A stretch of DNA of 64,000 bases from Enterococcaceae bacterium. GTDB lineage: Bacteria; Bacillota; Bacilli; Lactobacillales; Enterococcaceae. Positions within the stretch are counted from its first letter, which is position 1. Each line of letters begins with the position of its first letter. A program made the position numbers and the translations under genes. The stretch spans positions 186,001 to 250,000 of the forward strand of contig JALCOL010000002.1 in NCBI GenBank assembly GCA_022649665.1, in the 5' to 3' direction. The notes below the pieces were generated by a model. That model was not told the origin of the DNA. It saw only the letters and a list, made by a program, of their open reading frames with translations, and ran no database searches. Shown here in pieces: positions 17,103 through 26,742 of this stretch.

Positions 17103-17131
17103 AAGACGAATCTTTGAAGGGAAAAGTTTCA
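17103..17131 (-). promoter_or_regulatory. ECF-type autoregulatory promoter of sigV-rsiV
   Basis: On the minus strand TGAAAC (17131-17126) and CGTCTT (17108-17103) are separated by 17 nt. This matches the TGAAAC / CGTC pattern known for SigV-class ECF promoters. The expected transcription start is around 17096, which overlaps the GTG codon of the longest sigma ORF. Confidence 0.7.
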
Positions 17132-17143
17132 AAACTTTACTAT

Positions 17144-17956
17144 TTATTTTTCAGAAGCGATCCGCAAAAGATATTTGCCGGCTTTTTGCAAAAGCGGTGA
17201 GGTGAGGTGCTTGCGCTCCAGCATGTAAAAATTCCGCTGATAGCCGGTATACGCGCTTTTGATCCCGGCCGGGACTGCTAATTCTGAGAGGACAGAGCGC
17301 CCAAAGCCGCTTTTGAGCAGCGCGACGATCATTTGATTGCTGCGGACTTCGATCAATTGTTCTGGATGAAGATCGTGCTCTTCGAAGTAGCGCTTCGTAT
17401 AGTGATAAACGCCTGACGTGGCTTCGCGGATCAGCCACGGACCGTTTGGATCGCCCGCGATCACCAGTTCATCTTCGCTCAAAGCGTGGCGAACGGCTTG
17501 CGAGCTGGTGAGCGGTTTTTCGATAAAGCCGAAGTCGATGTGGTGGCGGCGGATCTTTTCTAAGACATGTTCGGAATTGGCGATCTCGATCGAAAGCCGC
17601 AGCTCAGGGAACTGGATCGATAATTCTTTGACGAGCGGCGGCAGAAGATAGGCGCCGAATGTGTGTGAAGCGGCGATGCGACACGCGGCACCGGCGTTGT
17701 TTTCTGAGGCGATCGCGCTGACCGTCGCTTGCCAATCTTCTAAAAGTTCCAAACTTCGCTGATACAAAAGATCGGCTTGTTTGGTCGTTTCCATTTCTTT
17801 GCGGCCGTTGCGCAGGAAAAGTGTCGTATCGAGTTCATGCTCTAATTGTTTGATCTGGTTCGAGACCGCGGGCTGAGACATGAAAAGCATCCGGGCAGTT
17901 TGCGAGAAGCTGCGGGTCTCATAGACGACTTGAAAGGTTCTTAATAATTTAAACAT
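17144..17956 (-). CDS. LysR-family transcriptional regulator
   Basis: 270 residues. N-terminal winged helix (TFQVVYETRSFSQTARMLFMSQPAVSNQIKQLE) and a C-terminal effector domain of the usual length. The start at 17956 is set by GGAAGTG upstream; the open frame back to 17986 has no ribosome binding site. It is divergent from a YeiH-family transporter, the classic LysR arrangement, and probably controls it. The effector is unknown; sulfur compounds or redox stress are guesses from related gene pairs. Confidence 0.88.
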   Translation of the reverse strand: MFKLLRTFQVVYETRSFSQTARMLFMSQPAVSNQIKQLEHELDTTLFLRNGRKEMETTKQADLLYQRSLELLEDWQATVSAIASENNAGAACRIAASHTFGAYLLPPLVKELSIQFPELRLSIEIANSEHVLEKIRRHHIDFGFIEKPLTSSQAVRHALSEDELVIAGDPNGPWLIREATSGVYHYTKRYFEEHDLHPEQLIEVRSNQMIVALLKSGFGRSVLSELAVPAGIKSAYTGYQRNFYMLERKHLTSPLLQKAGKYLLRIASEK

Positions 17957-18066
17957 GTGATCACTTCCATAAGTTTTATTTATCATAACTATAATAACTA
18001 TTTAAAATGAAAATGGAAAGAGAGACTTATAATGGAGGAGTAAATTTTTTTAAGGGGGAAATTATT
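17957..18066. promoter_or_regulatory. Divergent control region, LysR gene / YeiH-family gene
   Basis: About 110 bp, AT-rich. The stretch around 17975-18003 has an imperfect palindrome of ATAAGTT/AACTAT type compatible with a LysR T-N11-A site. The ribosome binding site AAGGGGGAA precedes the TTG at 18067. An exact operator is not defined. Confidence 0.4.
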
Positions 18067-19107
18067 TTGGCAGAAGCTTCAATGACTAAAAGCAAACAAA
18101 TCGTTCAAACGATGGTCCCGATCCTGCCCGGCCTAGCGTTGTCGACCGGCGTCGCGATTTTAGGGAAAGGGCTCGCGATCTTCTTGCCGCAGCTGGGCGG
18201 TGCAACGCTTGCGATCCTGCTCGGGATCGTTTTCGGCAATACATTTTTCAAACAACCTGCGCTGACGGTCGGGACGAAATTTTCAGAAAGCCGGCTGTTA
18301 GAGTATTCGGTCGTGCTGTTGGGTGCGACGGTGACCTTTCAAACGATCACCGAAATGGGTCTGAAAGGGGTCGCCTTCATCGCGCTGCAAATGACCGTCA
18401 CGATTTTATTCGCCTACAATATGGGACGCAAATTGAAATTGTCCCGCAATGCCTCGCTCATGATGGCAGGCGGCAACGCTGTTTGCGGTTCTTCGGCGAT
18501 CGCCTCGATCGCCCCGACGATCCATGCGGACGATCAGGAAAAAGGGCAGATCATTACACTCGTGAATCTGCTGGGAACGATCATGATGCTGACATTACCA
18601 TTTTTGGGCTTGAGTTTATTCGGCTCCAACCTTTTAGCCAAAAGCGCGCTGCTCGGCGGCACCTTGCAGTCGGTCGGCCAAGTCGTGGCCGGAGCGTCGC
18701 TTTTAGATAAAGACGTCGTTCAATATGCGATGCTGTTCAAGATCATGCGGATCATGGGACTGGTATTCGTTGTCCTGCTTTTTGAAAAATTCGTACAGCG
18801 CAAAGACAATGCTACGCTCGAAGCAGTCAGCGCTCCGAAAAAGAAACGCCTGCCGCTGCCGTGGTATGTTCTCGGCTTTTTGATCTTGTGCATCCTCAAC
18901 TCTTCCTTGACGGTCCCGGAACCGTTGGCAAATTCCGCGCATGCGATCAGCGGCTGGTTTGAAACGATCGCACTCGCCGCGATCGGACTGCGGCTCGACT
19001 TTTCAAAATTCTTAAAAGAAGGGCCAAAATTCTTGCTGTATGCCTTGGCAGTCGGGGCTGTCCAAACGATCTGCGCAGTCACGCTGATCAGCTTGTTTCA
19101 TATTTAA
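18067..19107 (+). CDS. YeiH/YadS-type putative sulfate exporter family membrane protein
   Basis: 346 residues, about 10 membrane segments, UPF0324 (YeiH, Cons_hypoth698) family. Conserved stretches: [22 protein letters not shown] and [20 protein letters not shown]. The family name says sulfate exporter, but the substrate is not firmly established. The TTG at 18067 is chosen because AAGGGGGAA stands 7 nt upstream; an ATG at 18007 would extend through the ribosome binding site. Divergent LysR gene likely regulates it. Confidence 0.8.
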   Translation: MAEASMTKSKQIVQTMVPILPGLALSTGVAILGKGLAIFLPQLGGATLAILLGIVFGNTFFKQPALTVGTKFSESRLLEYSVVLLGATVTFQTITEMGLKGVAFIALQMTVTILFAYNMGRKLKLSRNASLMMAGGNAVCGSSAIASIAPTIHADDQEKGQIITLVNLLGTIMMLTLPFLGLSLFGSNLLAKSALLGGTLQSVGQVVAGASLLDKDVVQYAMLFKIMRIMGLVFVVLLFEKFVQRKDNATLEAVSAPKKKRLPLPWYVLGFLILCILNSSLTVPEPLANSAHAISGWFETIALAAIGLRLDFSKFLKEGPKFLLYALAVGAVQTICAVTLISLFHI

Positions 19108-19123
19108 ATAGTCGATTCATCTC

Positions 19124-19220
19124 AACAGGGTCTGTGACATCAATGATGTCACGGGCCCTGTTTTCGAATAAACGGCGTTTCAAAAGCAGCTTCTTCTTAT
19201 TTCTCGAAGCTCGGCACTTT
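19124..19220. terminator. Bidirectional double hairpin, shared intergenic module
   Basis: AACAGGG (19124-19130) pairs with CCCTGTT (19156-19162), with an inner GTGACATC/GATGTCAC stem. It is followed by CGAATAAACGGCG and a second hairpin, AGCTTC (19188-19193) with GAAGCT (19206-19211). Read on the minus strand this block matches the double hairpin at 1617-1702 over about 45 bases. It terminates the YeiH-family gene. Confidence 0.75.
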
Positions 19221-19327
19221 TTTCGTAACCGTTTTGATTCGCTTTGTTTTCATTTTTACGCATTCTCCGCTACCATATTAATTGAAGACAGTAATTTTTG
19301 ACCGCTAAAGAAAAGGAGTGCGAATGA

Positions 19328-19702
19328 ATGATGAATCAAATCAAATTGGAACGGATCTATACGAAGCCGGCCGATCTTTCCGGCTACCGGATGCTCGTCG
19401 ATCGTTTGTGGCCGCGCGGTGTCTCCAAAGTGAATGCGCATTTGGACGAATGGGACAAAGAGATGGGGCCGACCAATGAGCTGCGCCACTGGTTCAATCA
19501 TGTCGCCGAAAGATATCCCGAATTCAAAGCACGCTATATCCAGGAATTAGAAGCAAATCCGAAGCTGCCCGCTTTTTTAGCGGATATCAAAGAGCACTTG
19601 AAGACGGGCGATGTGATCTTTTTGTTCGGCGCGAAAGATACCGAGCATAATCAAGCTGTTGTCTTGAAAGAGTTCGTAGAGAAGCAGCTTCATGAAGCGT
19701 GA
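19328..19702 (+). CDS. DUF488 family protein
   Basis: 124 residues. The family pattern is clear: IYTKPADLSGYRMLVDRLWPRGVSK near the start and FLFGAKDTEHNQAVVL near the end. Small cytoplasmic protein of unknown biochemical role. Ribosome binding site AAGGAG upstream. It sits 75 bp before clpL, with a possible TATAGAAT -10 for clpL in the gap, so it may be a separate unit. Confidence 0.8.
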   Translation: MMNQIKLERIYTKPADLSGYRMLVDRLWPRGVSKVNAHLDEWDKEMGPTNELRHWFNHVAERYPEFKARYIQELEANPKLPAFLADIKEHLKTGDVIFLFGAKDTEHNQAVVLKEFVEKQLHEA

Positions 19703-19777
19703 AGGGTTCTGAATACTTATTTTCAGCGGTTCGTTATAGAATGAAAAGTGTAAAGAAAAATAAGGAGGAGAAAATAG

Positions 19778-21898
19778 ATGGCTAATAATAGAAATGACTT
19801 TGATGATTTCGATGACTTGTTCAACAGCTTTTTCGGAGGTTCGCAAGGAGGCGGAAATTCAGGCAGACAAGGCCGTTATTTTGTGAATGGCCATGAAGTG
19901 ACGCCGGACGACTTAAACCGCGCGCAGCAGCCGAACCAAGAAACACCAGCACAAAAGCAGAAACAAGGCGATACGCTGGATAAACTTGGACGCAACTTGA
20001 CGCAAGAAGCCCGCGACGGCATGCTTGATGCGGTGATCGGCCGCGATAAAGAGATCCAGGAAACTGCCGAAGTGTTGAGCCGCCGTACCAAAAACAATCC
20101 GATCTTAGTCGGGGATGCCGGCGTCGGCAAGACGGCGATCGTTGAAGGGTTAGCACAAGCGATCATCAAAGGGAATGTGCCGGCGGCGATCAAAGATAAA
20201 GAAATCATTTCGATCGATATTTCGAGTTTGGAAGCCGGCACGCAATACCGCGGCTCTTTCGAAGAGAATATCCAAAATTTGATCAAAGATGTCAAAAAAC
20301 GCGGCAATGTGATCTTGTTTTTCGATGAGATCCATCAAATCTTGGGCGCAGGATCGACCGGCGGCGAATCCGGCAGCAAAGGAATGGCCGATATTTTGAA
20401 ACCGGCCCTCAGCCGCGGCGAAGTTTCTGTGATCGGTGCGACGACACAAGACGAATACCGCAATACGATCATGAAAAATGCTGCGCTCGCCCGCCGCTTC
20501 AATGAAGTCCAAGTACTTGAACCGACCCCTGAACAATGTTTGGACATCTTAAAGGGGATCGCGGGACTTTACGAGAAGCATCACAACGTCAAATTGCCGG
20601 AAAAAGTTTTGAAAGCAGCGATTGATTATTCGATGCAATATATTCCGCAACGCACCTTGCCGGATAAAGCGATCGACCTTGTCGACATGACTTCAGCGCA
20701 TTTGGCAGCGAAGAACCCGATCATCGACCGCGTGACTCTCGAACACGAACTGGAAAAAACGACGCAGGAAAAAGATGAAGCAGCGAAAAAGGAAGATTTC
20801 AAAAAAGCGGCGAAACTGCGCGATAAGATCGATCAGCTCAATAAAGACTTGGAGAACTTCGAAGAGAAGCAAAAGACCGTCACAGTCACGGTCAATGATA
20901 TCGCCGACTCTGTCGAACGCTTGACCGGGATCCCGGTCTCACAAATGAATACGAATGATATCGAACGCTTGAAAAATTTGAATAAGCGCTTGAAAGAAAA
21001 GGTCATCGGCCAAGATGAAGCGGTCGATATGGTCGCTAGAGCGATCCGCCGCAACCGCGCTGGTTTCGATGAAGGCAACCGGCCGATCGGCTCCTTCTTG
21101 TTCGTGGGCCCGACCGGGGTCGGGAAAACCGAGCTAGCTAAGCAATTAGCGCTTGAGATGTTCGGCTCGACCGAAGCGATTATTCGCCTGGATATGAGCG
21201 AATACAGCGATTTGACCGCGGTGTCAAAATTGATCGGGACGACCGCCGGCTACGTCGGATACGAAGATACTTCAAATACTTTGACCGAAAAAGTTCGGCG
21301 GAATCCGTATTCGATCGTATTGCTCGATGAAATCGAAAAAGCGAACCCGCAAGTTTTGACGCTGCTCCTCCAAGTGATGGATGACGGACGTTTGACAGAT
21401 GGACAAGGGAATGTCGTCAACTTTAAGAACACGGTGATCATCGCGACTTCAAACGCTGGCTTCGGCGATGACGAAGTGACCGGCAGCGAACAAAAAGACG
21501 AAAAGATCGAAAAACGGATGGCTCCTTATTTCCGTCCGGAATTTTTGAACCGGTTCAACGGGATCGTTGAATTCACGCACTTGACCAAAGAAGATCTTTC
21601 ACAGATCGTCGATCTGATGATCAATGATGTCAATTTGACCCTTGCCAAAAAAGAGATCACGCTTGAGGTGACACAAGAAGCGAAAAATTGGTTGATCTTG
21701 CAAGGCTATGACGAAGCGATGGGTGCACGCCCATTGCGTCGGGTGATCGAGCAGCAGCTGCGCGACAAGATCACTGACTTTTATCTTGAAAAACAAGATG
21801 TCCATCATTTGGAAGCCGTTTTGGAACAGGATACGATCGTGATCCGTGAACTAAAAGGTGCACCAAAGTCCAAGAAAGAAACAAAAGCGAAGAAATAA
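19778..21898 (+). CDS. clpL: Clp ATPase, ClpL type (AAA+ chaperone)
   Basis: 706 residues. A short Gly/Asn-rich N terminus replaces the Clp N domain. First AAA+ module with Walker A GDAGVGKT; a short coiled middle with a UVR-like element ([22 protein letters not shown]); second AAA+ module with Walker A GPTGVGKT and DEIEKA. Domain order and length fit ClpL, a heat/acid-stress chaperone common in lactobacilli and streptococci. No CtsR operator was recognised upstream. ClpE is the alternative, but the N-terminal zinc motif of ClpE is absent. Confidence 0.85.
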   Translation: MANNRNDFDDFDDLFNSFFGGSQGGGNSGRQGRYFVNGHEVTPDDLNRAQQPNQETPAQKQKQGDTLDKLGRNLTQEARDGMLDAVIGRDKEIQETAEVLSRRTKNNPILVGDAGVGKTAIVEGLAQAIIKGNVPAAIKDKEIISIDISSLEAGTQYRGSFEENIQNLIKDVKKRGNVILFFDEIHQILGAGSTGGESGSKGMADILKPALSRGEVSVIGATTQDEYRNTIMKNAALARRFNEVQVLEPTPEQCLDILKGIAGLYEKHHNVKLPEKVLKAAIDYSMQYIPQRTLPDKAIDLVDMTSAHLAAKNPIIDRVTLEHELEKTTQEKDEAAKKEDFKKAAKLRDKIDQLNKDLENFEEKQKTVTVTVNDIADSVERLTGIPVSQMNTNDIERLKNLNKRLKEKVIGQDEAVDMVARAIRRNRAGFDEGNRPIGSFLFVGPTGVGKTELAKQLALEMFGSTEAIIRLDMSEYSDLTAVSKLIGTTAGYVGYEDTSNTLTEKVRRNPYSIVLLDEIEKANPQVLTLLLQVMDDGRLTDGQGNVVNFKNTVIIATSNAGFGDDEVTGSEQKDEKIEKRMAPYFRPEFLNRFNGIVEFTHLTKEDLSQIVDLMINDVNLTLAKKEITLEVTQEAKNWLILQGYDEAMGARPLRRVIEQQLRDKITDFYLEKQDVHHLEAVLEQDTIVIRELKGAPKSKKETKAKK

Positions 21899-21908
21899 CT
21901 TTTATTGA

Positions 21909-21958
21909 ATAAACCCAAAGGAGCCGGATACGCAAGTATCCGGCTCCTTTGGGTTTAT
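21909..21958. terminator. Long perfect hairpin after clpL
   Basis: A 23-bp perfect stem (21909-21931 with 21936-21958), core CCCAAAGGAGCCGGATAC, tetraloop GCAA. It ends the clpL transcript and isolates it from the transposon that begins about 15 bp further on. Confidence 0.88.
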
Positions 21959-21972
21959 ATAAATAACTAATA

Positions 21973-22253
21973 ATTTTTTTATCAAAAAGGTCAGAAAAAA
22001 GCGAATTTTATAATAAAAATAGCATAAAAATCTAGTTATCCGCATAAAAACTGGACTTATCACACTTTATCAAGGTCAAAACCACTCAATTTACTACTAA
22101 TTTACTACTTATGAATGAGCTTTGATACGACGATTTATCCTTGAAAAGTGAAGATATAAAGATACTTCCAATAAAATTTGAATATTTAATAGGTAGACAC
22201 TTCAAAAAATGAGGTGTCTATTTTTTTACCCGATTTTGAAAGGAAGTGAACTT
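21973..22253 (+). other. Left end of Tn916: terminal repeat and Int arm sites
   Basis: About 280 bp without a gene. It holds the terminal inverted repeat (TTTTTTTATCAAAAAG) and two TTTACTACT-type repeats (22090-22111), the binding motif of the Int N-terminal domain. The hairpin AGACACTTC..GAGGTGTCT lies near 22195-22220, followed by a T tract. The region is read through in the circular form to express the transfer genes. Confidence 0.7.
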
Positions 22254-22328
22254 ATGAAAACAAAAAATCAAGAATCAAAAGGTCGTTCCCCACTCTTTAA
22301 GACCATCAAACATTCATTCAGCCAATAA
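22254..22328 (+). CDS. Small Tn916 ORF at the orf24 position
   Basis: A 24-codon frame, MKTKNQESKGRSPLFK.., with ribosome binding site AAAGGAAG 7 nt upstream and a stop 22 bp before orf23. Highly basic. It occupies the place of Tn916 orf24. No function is known to me. Confidence 0.55.
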   Translation: MKTKNQESKGRSPLFKTIKHSFSQ

Positions 22329-22350
22329 AAAAGAAAGGATAGGTAAAAAT

Positions 22351-22665
22351 ATGGAACTTAAATTTGTGATTCCCAACATGGAAAAAACATTCGGCAATTT
22401 AGAATTTGCTGGCGAGGATAAAGTCGTTCAGCGAAGAATCAACGGACGGCTAACTGTCTTATCAAGAAGCTATAATCTCTATTCTGATGTTCAAAGAGCA
22501 GATGATATTGTGGTGGTGCTTCCTGCTGAAGCTGGCGAAAAACATTTCGGCTTTGAGGAACGTGTGAAGTTAGTCAATCCACGTATTACCGCAGAGGGCT
22601 ACAAAATCGGCACTCGTGGTTTTACAAATTACCTTTTACATGCTGACGACATGATAAAAGAATAA
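22351..22665 (+). CDS. orf23: Tn916 Orf23, conjugation-module protein (DUF961)
   Basis: 104 residues, YdcP-like DUF961 family, related to the next gene. First substantial gene of the transfer operon and conserved in Tn916/ICEBs1-type elements. The role in transfer is not defined by the sequence. Ribosome binding site AAAGGAT. Confidence 0.85.
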   Translation: MELKFVIPNMEKTFGNLEFAGEDKVVQRRINGRLTVLSRSYNLYSDVQRADDIVVVLPAEAGEKHFGFEERVKLVNPRITAEGYKIGTRGFTNYLLHADDMIKE

Positions 22666-22680
22666 AGAAAGAGAGGAAAA

Positions 22681-23067
22681 ATGATGAGATTAGCAAATGG
22701 CATTGTATTAGATAAAGACACGACTTTTGGAGAATTGAAATTCTCTGCTCTACGTCGTGAAGTGAGAATCCAAAATGAAGACGGGTCGGTTTCAGATGAA
22801 ATCAAGGAACGTACCTATGACTTAAAATCCAAAGGACAAGGACGCATGATTCAAGTAAGTATTCCTGCCAGCGTGCCTTTGAAAGAGTTTGATTATAACG
22901 CACGGGTGGAACTTATCAATCCCATTGCGGACACCGTTGCTACTGCCACCTATCAAGGAGCAGATGTTGACTGGTATATCAAGGCAGACGATATTGTGCT
23001 GACAAAGGATTCTAGTTCATTCAAAGCTCAACCACAAGCAAAGAAAGAACCGACACAAGACAAATAG
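22681..23067 (+). CDS. orf22: Tn916 Orf22, conjugation-module protein (DUF961)
   Basis: 128 residues, DUF961 family, a paralog of Orf23: both begin with a short strand followed by FGELKF/FGNLEF. It starts 15 bp after orf23 with AGAGGAAA upstream. The C-terminal tail is Lys/Gln-rich. Confidence 0.85.
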   Translation: MMRLANGIVLDKDTTFGELKFSALRREVRIQNEDGSVSDEIKERTYDLKSKGQGRMIQVSIPASVPLKEFDYNARVELINPIADTVATATYQGADVDWYIKADDIVLTKDSSSFKAQPQAKKEPTQDK

Positions 23068-23095
23068 TCGCTAGGTAGAAAGGAGACTTTTTCGC

Positions 23096-24481
23096 ATGAA
23101 ACAGCGTGGTAAAAGGATTCGCCCATCTGGTAAAGATTTAGTCTTTCATTTTACGATAGCGTCACTCCTGCCTGTTTTCCTGCTGGTTGTCGGACTGTTT
23201 CATGTGAAGACAATCCAGCAGATCAACTGGCAGGATTTTAACCTATCACAAGCAGATAAGATTGACATTCCCTATTTAATTATCAGTTTCAGTGTCGCAA
23301 TTCTTATCTGCTTGCTGGTAGCGTTTGTATTCAAACGGGTTCGCTATGATACGGTTAAACAACTTTACCACCGTCAAAAACTGGCAAAGATGATACTTGA
23401 AAACAAGTGGTATGAATCTGAACAGGTCAAAACAGAGGGTTTCTTTAAAGATAGTGCTGGTCGTACAAAGGAAAAGATAACCTACTTCCCTAAAATGTAT
23501 TATCGACTTAAAAATGGCTTGATACAGATACGGGTGGAAATCACGCTGGGAAAATATCAAGACCAACTCTTACACTTGGAAAAGAAATTAGAGAGTGGCT
23601 TGTACTGTGAGCTGACGGATAAAGAGTTAAAGGATTCCTATGTGGAATATACTTTGCTCTATGACACCATAGCCAGTCGTATTTCTATTGATGAAGTAGA
23701 AGCTAAAGATGGTAAACTTCGCTTAATGAAAAACGTATGGTGGGAATATGATAAGCTCCCTCATATGTTGATTGCTGGTGGTACAGGTGGCGGTAAAACT
23801 TACTTTATACTGACACTGATTGAAGCCTTGCTTCATACAGATTCAAAACTGTATATTCTTGACCCGAAAAATGCTGACCTTGCGGACTTAGGTTCTGTGA
23901 TGGCAAATGTCTACTATAGAAAAGAAGACTTGCTTTCTTGCATTGAAACATTCTATGAAGAAATGATGAAACGTAGTGAGGAAATGAAGCAGATGAAGAA
24001 CTATAAGACTGGCAAAAATTATGCTTACTTAGGTCTCCCGGCACACTTCTTAATCTTTGATGAATACGTCGCTTTCATGGAAATGCTGGGAACAAAAGAA
24101 AACACCGCAGTTATGAATAAGCTGAAACAGATTGTCATGTTAGGTCGTCAAGCTGGCTTCTTTCTAATACTGGCTTGTCAACGTCCAGACGCAAAATATT
24201 TAGGCGACGGAATCCGTGATCAGTTTAATTTCAGAGTGGCTTTAGGTCGTATGTCTGAAATGGGCTATGGCATGATGTTTGGCAGTGACGTACAAAAGGA
24301 TTTCTTCTTAAAGCGAATCAAAGGTCGTGGCTATGTTGATGTAGGAACAAGTGTCATATCAGAGTTTTATACTCCCCTTGTACCAAAAGGATATGATTTC
24401 TTGGAGGAAATTAAAAAGTTATCCAACAGCAGACAGTCCACGCAGGCGACGTGCGAAGCGGAAGTCGCAGGTGTGGACTGA
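23096..24481 (+). CDS. orf21: Tn916 Orf21, FtsK/SpoIIIE-type coupling protein (TcpA/VirD4-like)
   Basis: 461 residues. Two N-terminal membrane helices, then a motor domain with Walker A GGTGGGKT and Walker B LIFDEY. It delivers the relaxase-bound single strand to the mating channel. Family equivalent: ConQ of ICEBs1. oriT lies directly after the stop. Confidence 0.95.
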   Translation: MKQRGKRIRPSGKDLVFHFTIASLLPVFLLVVGLFHVKTIQQINWQDFNLSQADKIDIPYLIISFSVAILICLLVAFVFKRVRYDTVKQLYHRQKLAKMILENKWYESEQVKTEGFFKDSAGRTKEKITYFPKMYYRLKNGLIQIRVEITLGKYQDQLLHLEKKLESGLYCELTDKELKDSYVEYTLLYDTIASRISIDEVEAKDGKLRLMKNVWWEYDKLPHMLIAGGTGGGKTYFILTLIEALLHTDSKLYILDPKNADLADLGSVMANVYYRKEDLLSCIETFYEEMMKRSEEMKQMKNYKTGKNYAYLGLPAHFLIFDEYVAFMEMLGTKENTAVMNKLKQIVMLGRQAGFFLILACQRPDAKYLGDGIRDQFNFRVALGRMSEMGYGMMFGSDVQKDFFLKRIKGRGYVDVGTSVISEFYTPLVPKGYDFLEEIKKLSNSRQSTQATCEAEVAGVD

Positions 24482-24658
24482 TCTTGCTGGCTGGTGTGGC
24501 AATAGCCACGCCAGCACTTAACCCCCCGTATCTAACAGGGGGGTACAAATCGACAGGAAACAGTCAAAAAAACATTAGAAAATCCTTTGGTTACAAGGGA
24601 TTTACAAAATTTCAGCGTATGTCAAATGGGCTTTAAAAGTTGACATACGCCTTTTTGA
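24482..24658 (+). other. oriT: Origin of transfer (oriT) of Tn916
   Basis: The gap between orf21 and orf20, where the Tn916 oriT is established. Two inverted repeats are visible. GCTGGTGTGGC (24490-24500) pairs with GCCACGCCAGC (24505-24515). CCCCCC (24522-24527) and GGGGGG (24538-24543) flank GTATCTAACA. A further repeat, GTATGTCAA (24617-24625) with TTGACATAC (24643-24651), precedes orf20 and can form a terminator-like loop. Confidence 0.8.
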
Positions 24659-25864
24659 TTGGAGGGATTTTTACTGAATGAACAAACTTGGTTACAGCAT
24701 TTAAAAGAAAAACGCTTGGCTTATGGACTATCTCAAAACCGTTTAGCTGTTGCGACTGGTATTACAAGGCAGTATCTAAGCGATATTGAAACAGGAAAAG
24801 TCAAGCCATCAGAGGATTTACAGCAGTCCCTTTGGGAAGCTCTGGAACGCTTCAATCCCGACGCTCCCCTTGAAATGCTGTTTGATTATGTAAGGATTCG
24901 CTTTCCGACAACAGACGTACAGCAGGTGGTCGAAAACATCTTACAACTGAAACTGTCCTATTTTCTTCATGAGGACTATGGTTTCTATTCTTATTCAGAG
25001 CATTATGCTTTAGGCGACATATTCGTCCTTTGCTCCCATGAACTGGACAAAGGAGTTCTGGTGGAATTGAAAGGTCGTGGGTGCAGACAATTTGAAAGCT
25101 ATCTTCTGGCACAACAAAGAAGCTGGTATGAGTTCTTTATGGACGTTTTGGTGGCTGGCGGTGTGATGAAACGCCTTGACCTTGCCATTAACGATAAGAC
25201 AGGGATTTTGAATATCCCTGTACTCACTGAAAAGTGCCAACAGGAAGAATGTATCTCCGTCTTCCGCAGTTTTAAAAGCTATCGCAGTGGCGAACTGGTA
25301 CGCAAAGAGGAAAAGGAATGTATGGGAAACACCCTCTATATCGGTTCATTACAAAGTGAAGTTTATTTCTGTATCTATGAAAAGGACTACGAGCAGTACA
25401 AGAAAAATGATATTCCCATTGAAGACGCAGAAGTAAAAAACCGTTTTGAGATTCGATTGAAAAATGAGCGTGCCTATTATGCAGTCCGTGATTTACTCGT
25501 CTATGACAATCCAGAGCATACCGCCTTTAAAATTATCAATCGGTATATCCGTTTTGTAGATAAAGACGATTCCAAACCTCGTTCTGATTGGAAACTGAAT
25601 GAAGAATGGGCTTGGTTTATTGGGAACAATCGTGAACGATTAAAACTAACCACAAAACCAGAGCCTTACTCCTTCCAAAGGACGCTGAACTGGCTATCTC
25701 ATCAAGTTGCCCCGACCTTAAAGGTTGCGATTAAACTTGATGAAATCAACCAGACGCAGGTTGTAAAAGACATTCTCGACCATGCGAAACTGACAGACCG
25801 ACACAAGCAGATTTTGAAGCAACAGTCAGTAAAAGAACAGGACGTGATAACAACAAAAAAATAA
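24659..25864 (+). CDS. orf20: Tn916 Orf20, MobT-type relaxase (Rep_trans family)
   Basis: 401 residues. N-terminal XRE-type helix-turn-helix (LKEKRLAYGLSQNRLAVATGITRQYLSDIETGK), then a replication-initiation-factor domain of the HUH-unrelated Rep_trans type. It nicks oriT to start conjugative transfer and rolling-circle replication of the circular element. The ribosome binding site GGAGGG overlaps the first codons at 24659, so the true start may be slightly downstream. Confidence 0.92.
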   Translation: MEGFLLNEQTWLQHLKEKRLAYGLSQNRLAVATGITRQYLSDIETGKVKPSEDLQQSLWEALERFNPDAPLEMLFDYVRIRFPTTDVQQVVENILQLKLSYFLHEDYGFYSYSEHYALGDIFVLCSHELDKGVLVELKGRGCRQFESYLLAQQRSWYEFFMDVLVAGGVMKRLDLAINDKTGILNIPVLTEKCQQEECISVFRSFKSYRSGELVRKEEKECMGNTLYIGSLQSEVYFCIYEKDYEQYKKNDIPIEDAEVKNRFEIRLKNERAYYAVRDLLVYDNPEHTAFKIINRYIRFVDKDDSKPRSDWKLNEEWAWFIGNNRERLKLTTKPEPYSFQRTLNWLSHQVAPTLKVAIKLDEINQTQVVKDILDHAKLTDRHKQILKQQSVKEQDVITTKK

Positions 25865-25906
25865 CTCAAATACAAATTCATTGAATATAGAGAGGAGAAC
25901 ATTTTT

Positions 25907-26128
25907 ATGAATTTTGGACAAAACCTTTATAACTGGTTTCTATCAAACGCTCAATCACTGGTGCTTTTAGCAATCGTTGTGATTGGCTTGTATCTTGGCT
26001 TCAAGCGTGAGTTTAGCAAACTGATTGGCTTTTTAATTATTGCGATTATTGCGGTTGGCTTAGTCTTCAACGCTGCTGGAGTAAAAGACATTTTACTAGA
26101 GCTATTCAATCGCATTATTGGTGCTTAA
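25907..26128 (+). CDS. orf19: Tn916 Orf19, small membrane protein
   Basis: 73 residues with two hydrophobic helices (~13-32 and ~40-60). Ribosome binding site AGAGGAG. Conserved in Tn916; likely a small component of the mating channel. Function not established from the sequence. Confidence 0.85.
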   Translation: MNFGQNLYNWFLSNAQSLVLLAIVVIGLYLGFKREFSKLIGFLIIAIIAVGLVFNAAGVKDILLELFNRIIGA

Positions 26129-26244
26129 ATAAAACCGTTCTTTTGTGGAATATAAGTGGTTTTCTTATGTTCCGCAAAGGAATGGTACACCAAACGAAGT
26201 GCGGTAGGGATTTTTGAATCTCTACAAAGAAAGGACGTGAATAT

Positions 26245-26742
26245 ATGGACGATATGCAAGTCTATATTGCGAATTTAGGCAAATACAATGAGGGCGAATT
26301 GGTCGGTGCGTGGTTTACCTTTCCCATTGACTTTGAGGAAGTCAAAGAGAAAATCGGCTTGAATGATGAATATGAGGAATACGCCATTCATGACTACGAG
26401 TTACCCTTTACGGTTGACGAATACACTTCCATTGGCGAACTCAATCGACTATGGGAAATGGTATCGGAATTACCCGAAGAATTACAATCGGAGCTATCTG
26501 CTCTGCTCACTCATTTTTCAAGCATTGAAGAACTAAGCGAACATCAAGAGGATATTATCATTCATTCCGATTGTGATGATATGTATGACGTGGCACGCTA
26601 CTACATTGAAGAAACGGGTGCTTTAGGCGAAGTACCAGCTAGTCTTCAAAACTATATTGATTATCAAGCCTATGGTCGGGATTTAGACCTTTCAGGAACG
26701 TTTATCTCAACCAATCATGGGATTTTTGAAATCGTCTATTAA
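26245..26742 (+). CDS. ardA: Antirestriction protein ArdA (Tn916 Orf18)
   Basis: 165 residues, very acidic (many Asp/Glu), the DNA-mimic fold that blocks type I restriction enzymes. It protects incoming single-stranded-then-double-stranded element DNA in a new host. Ribosome binding site AAAGGACG. The C terminus overlaps the orf17 frame by 26 bp. Confidence 0.93.
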   Translation: MDDMQVYIANLGKYNEGELVGAWFTFPIDFEEVKEKIGLNDEYEEYAIHDYELPFTVDEYTSIGELNRLWEMVSELPEELQSELSALLTHFSSIEELSEHQEDIIIHSDCDDMYDVARYYIEETGALGEVPASLQNYIDYQAYGRDLDLSGTFISTNHGIFEIVY

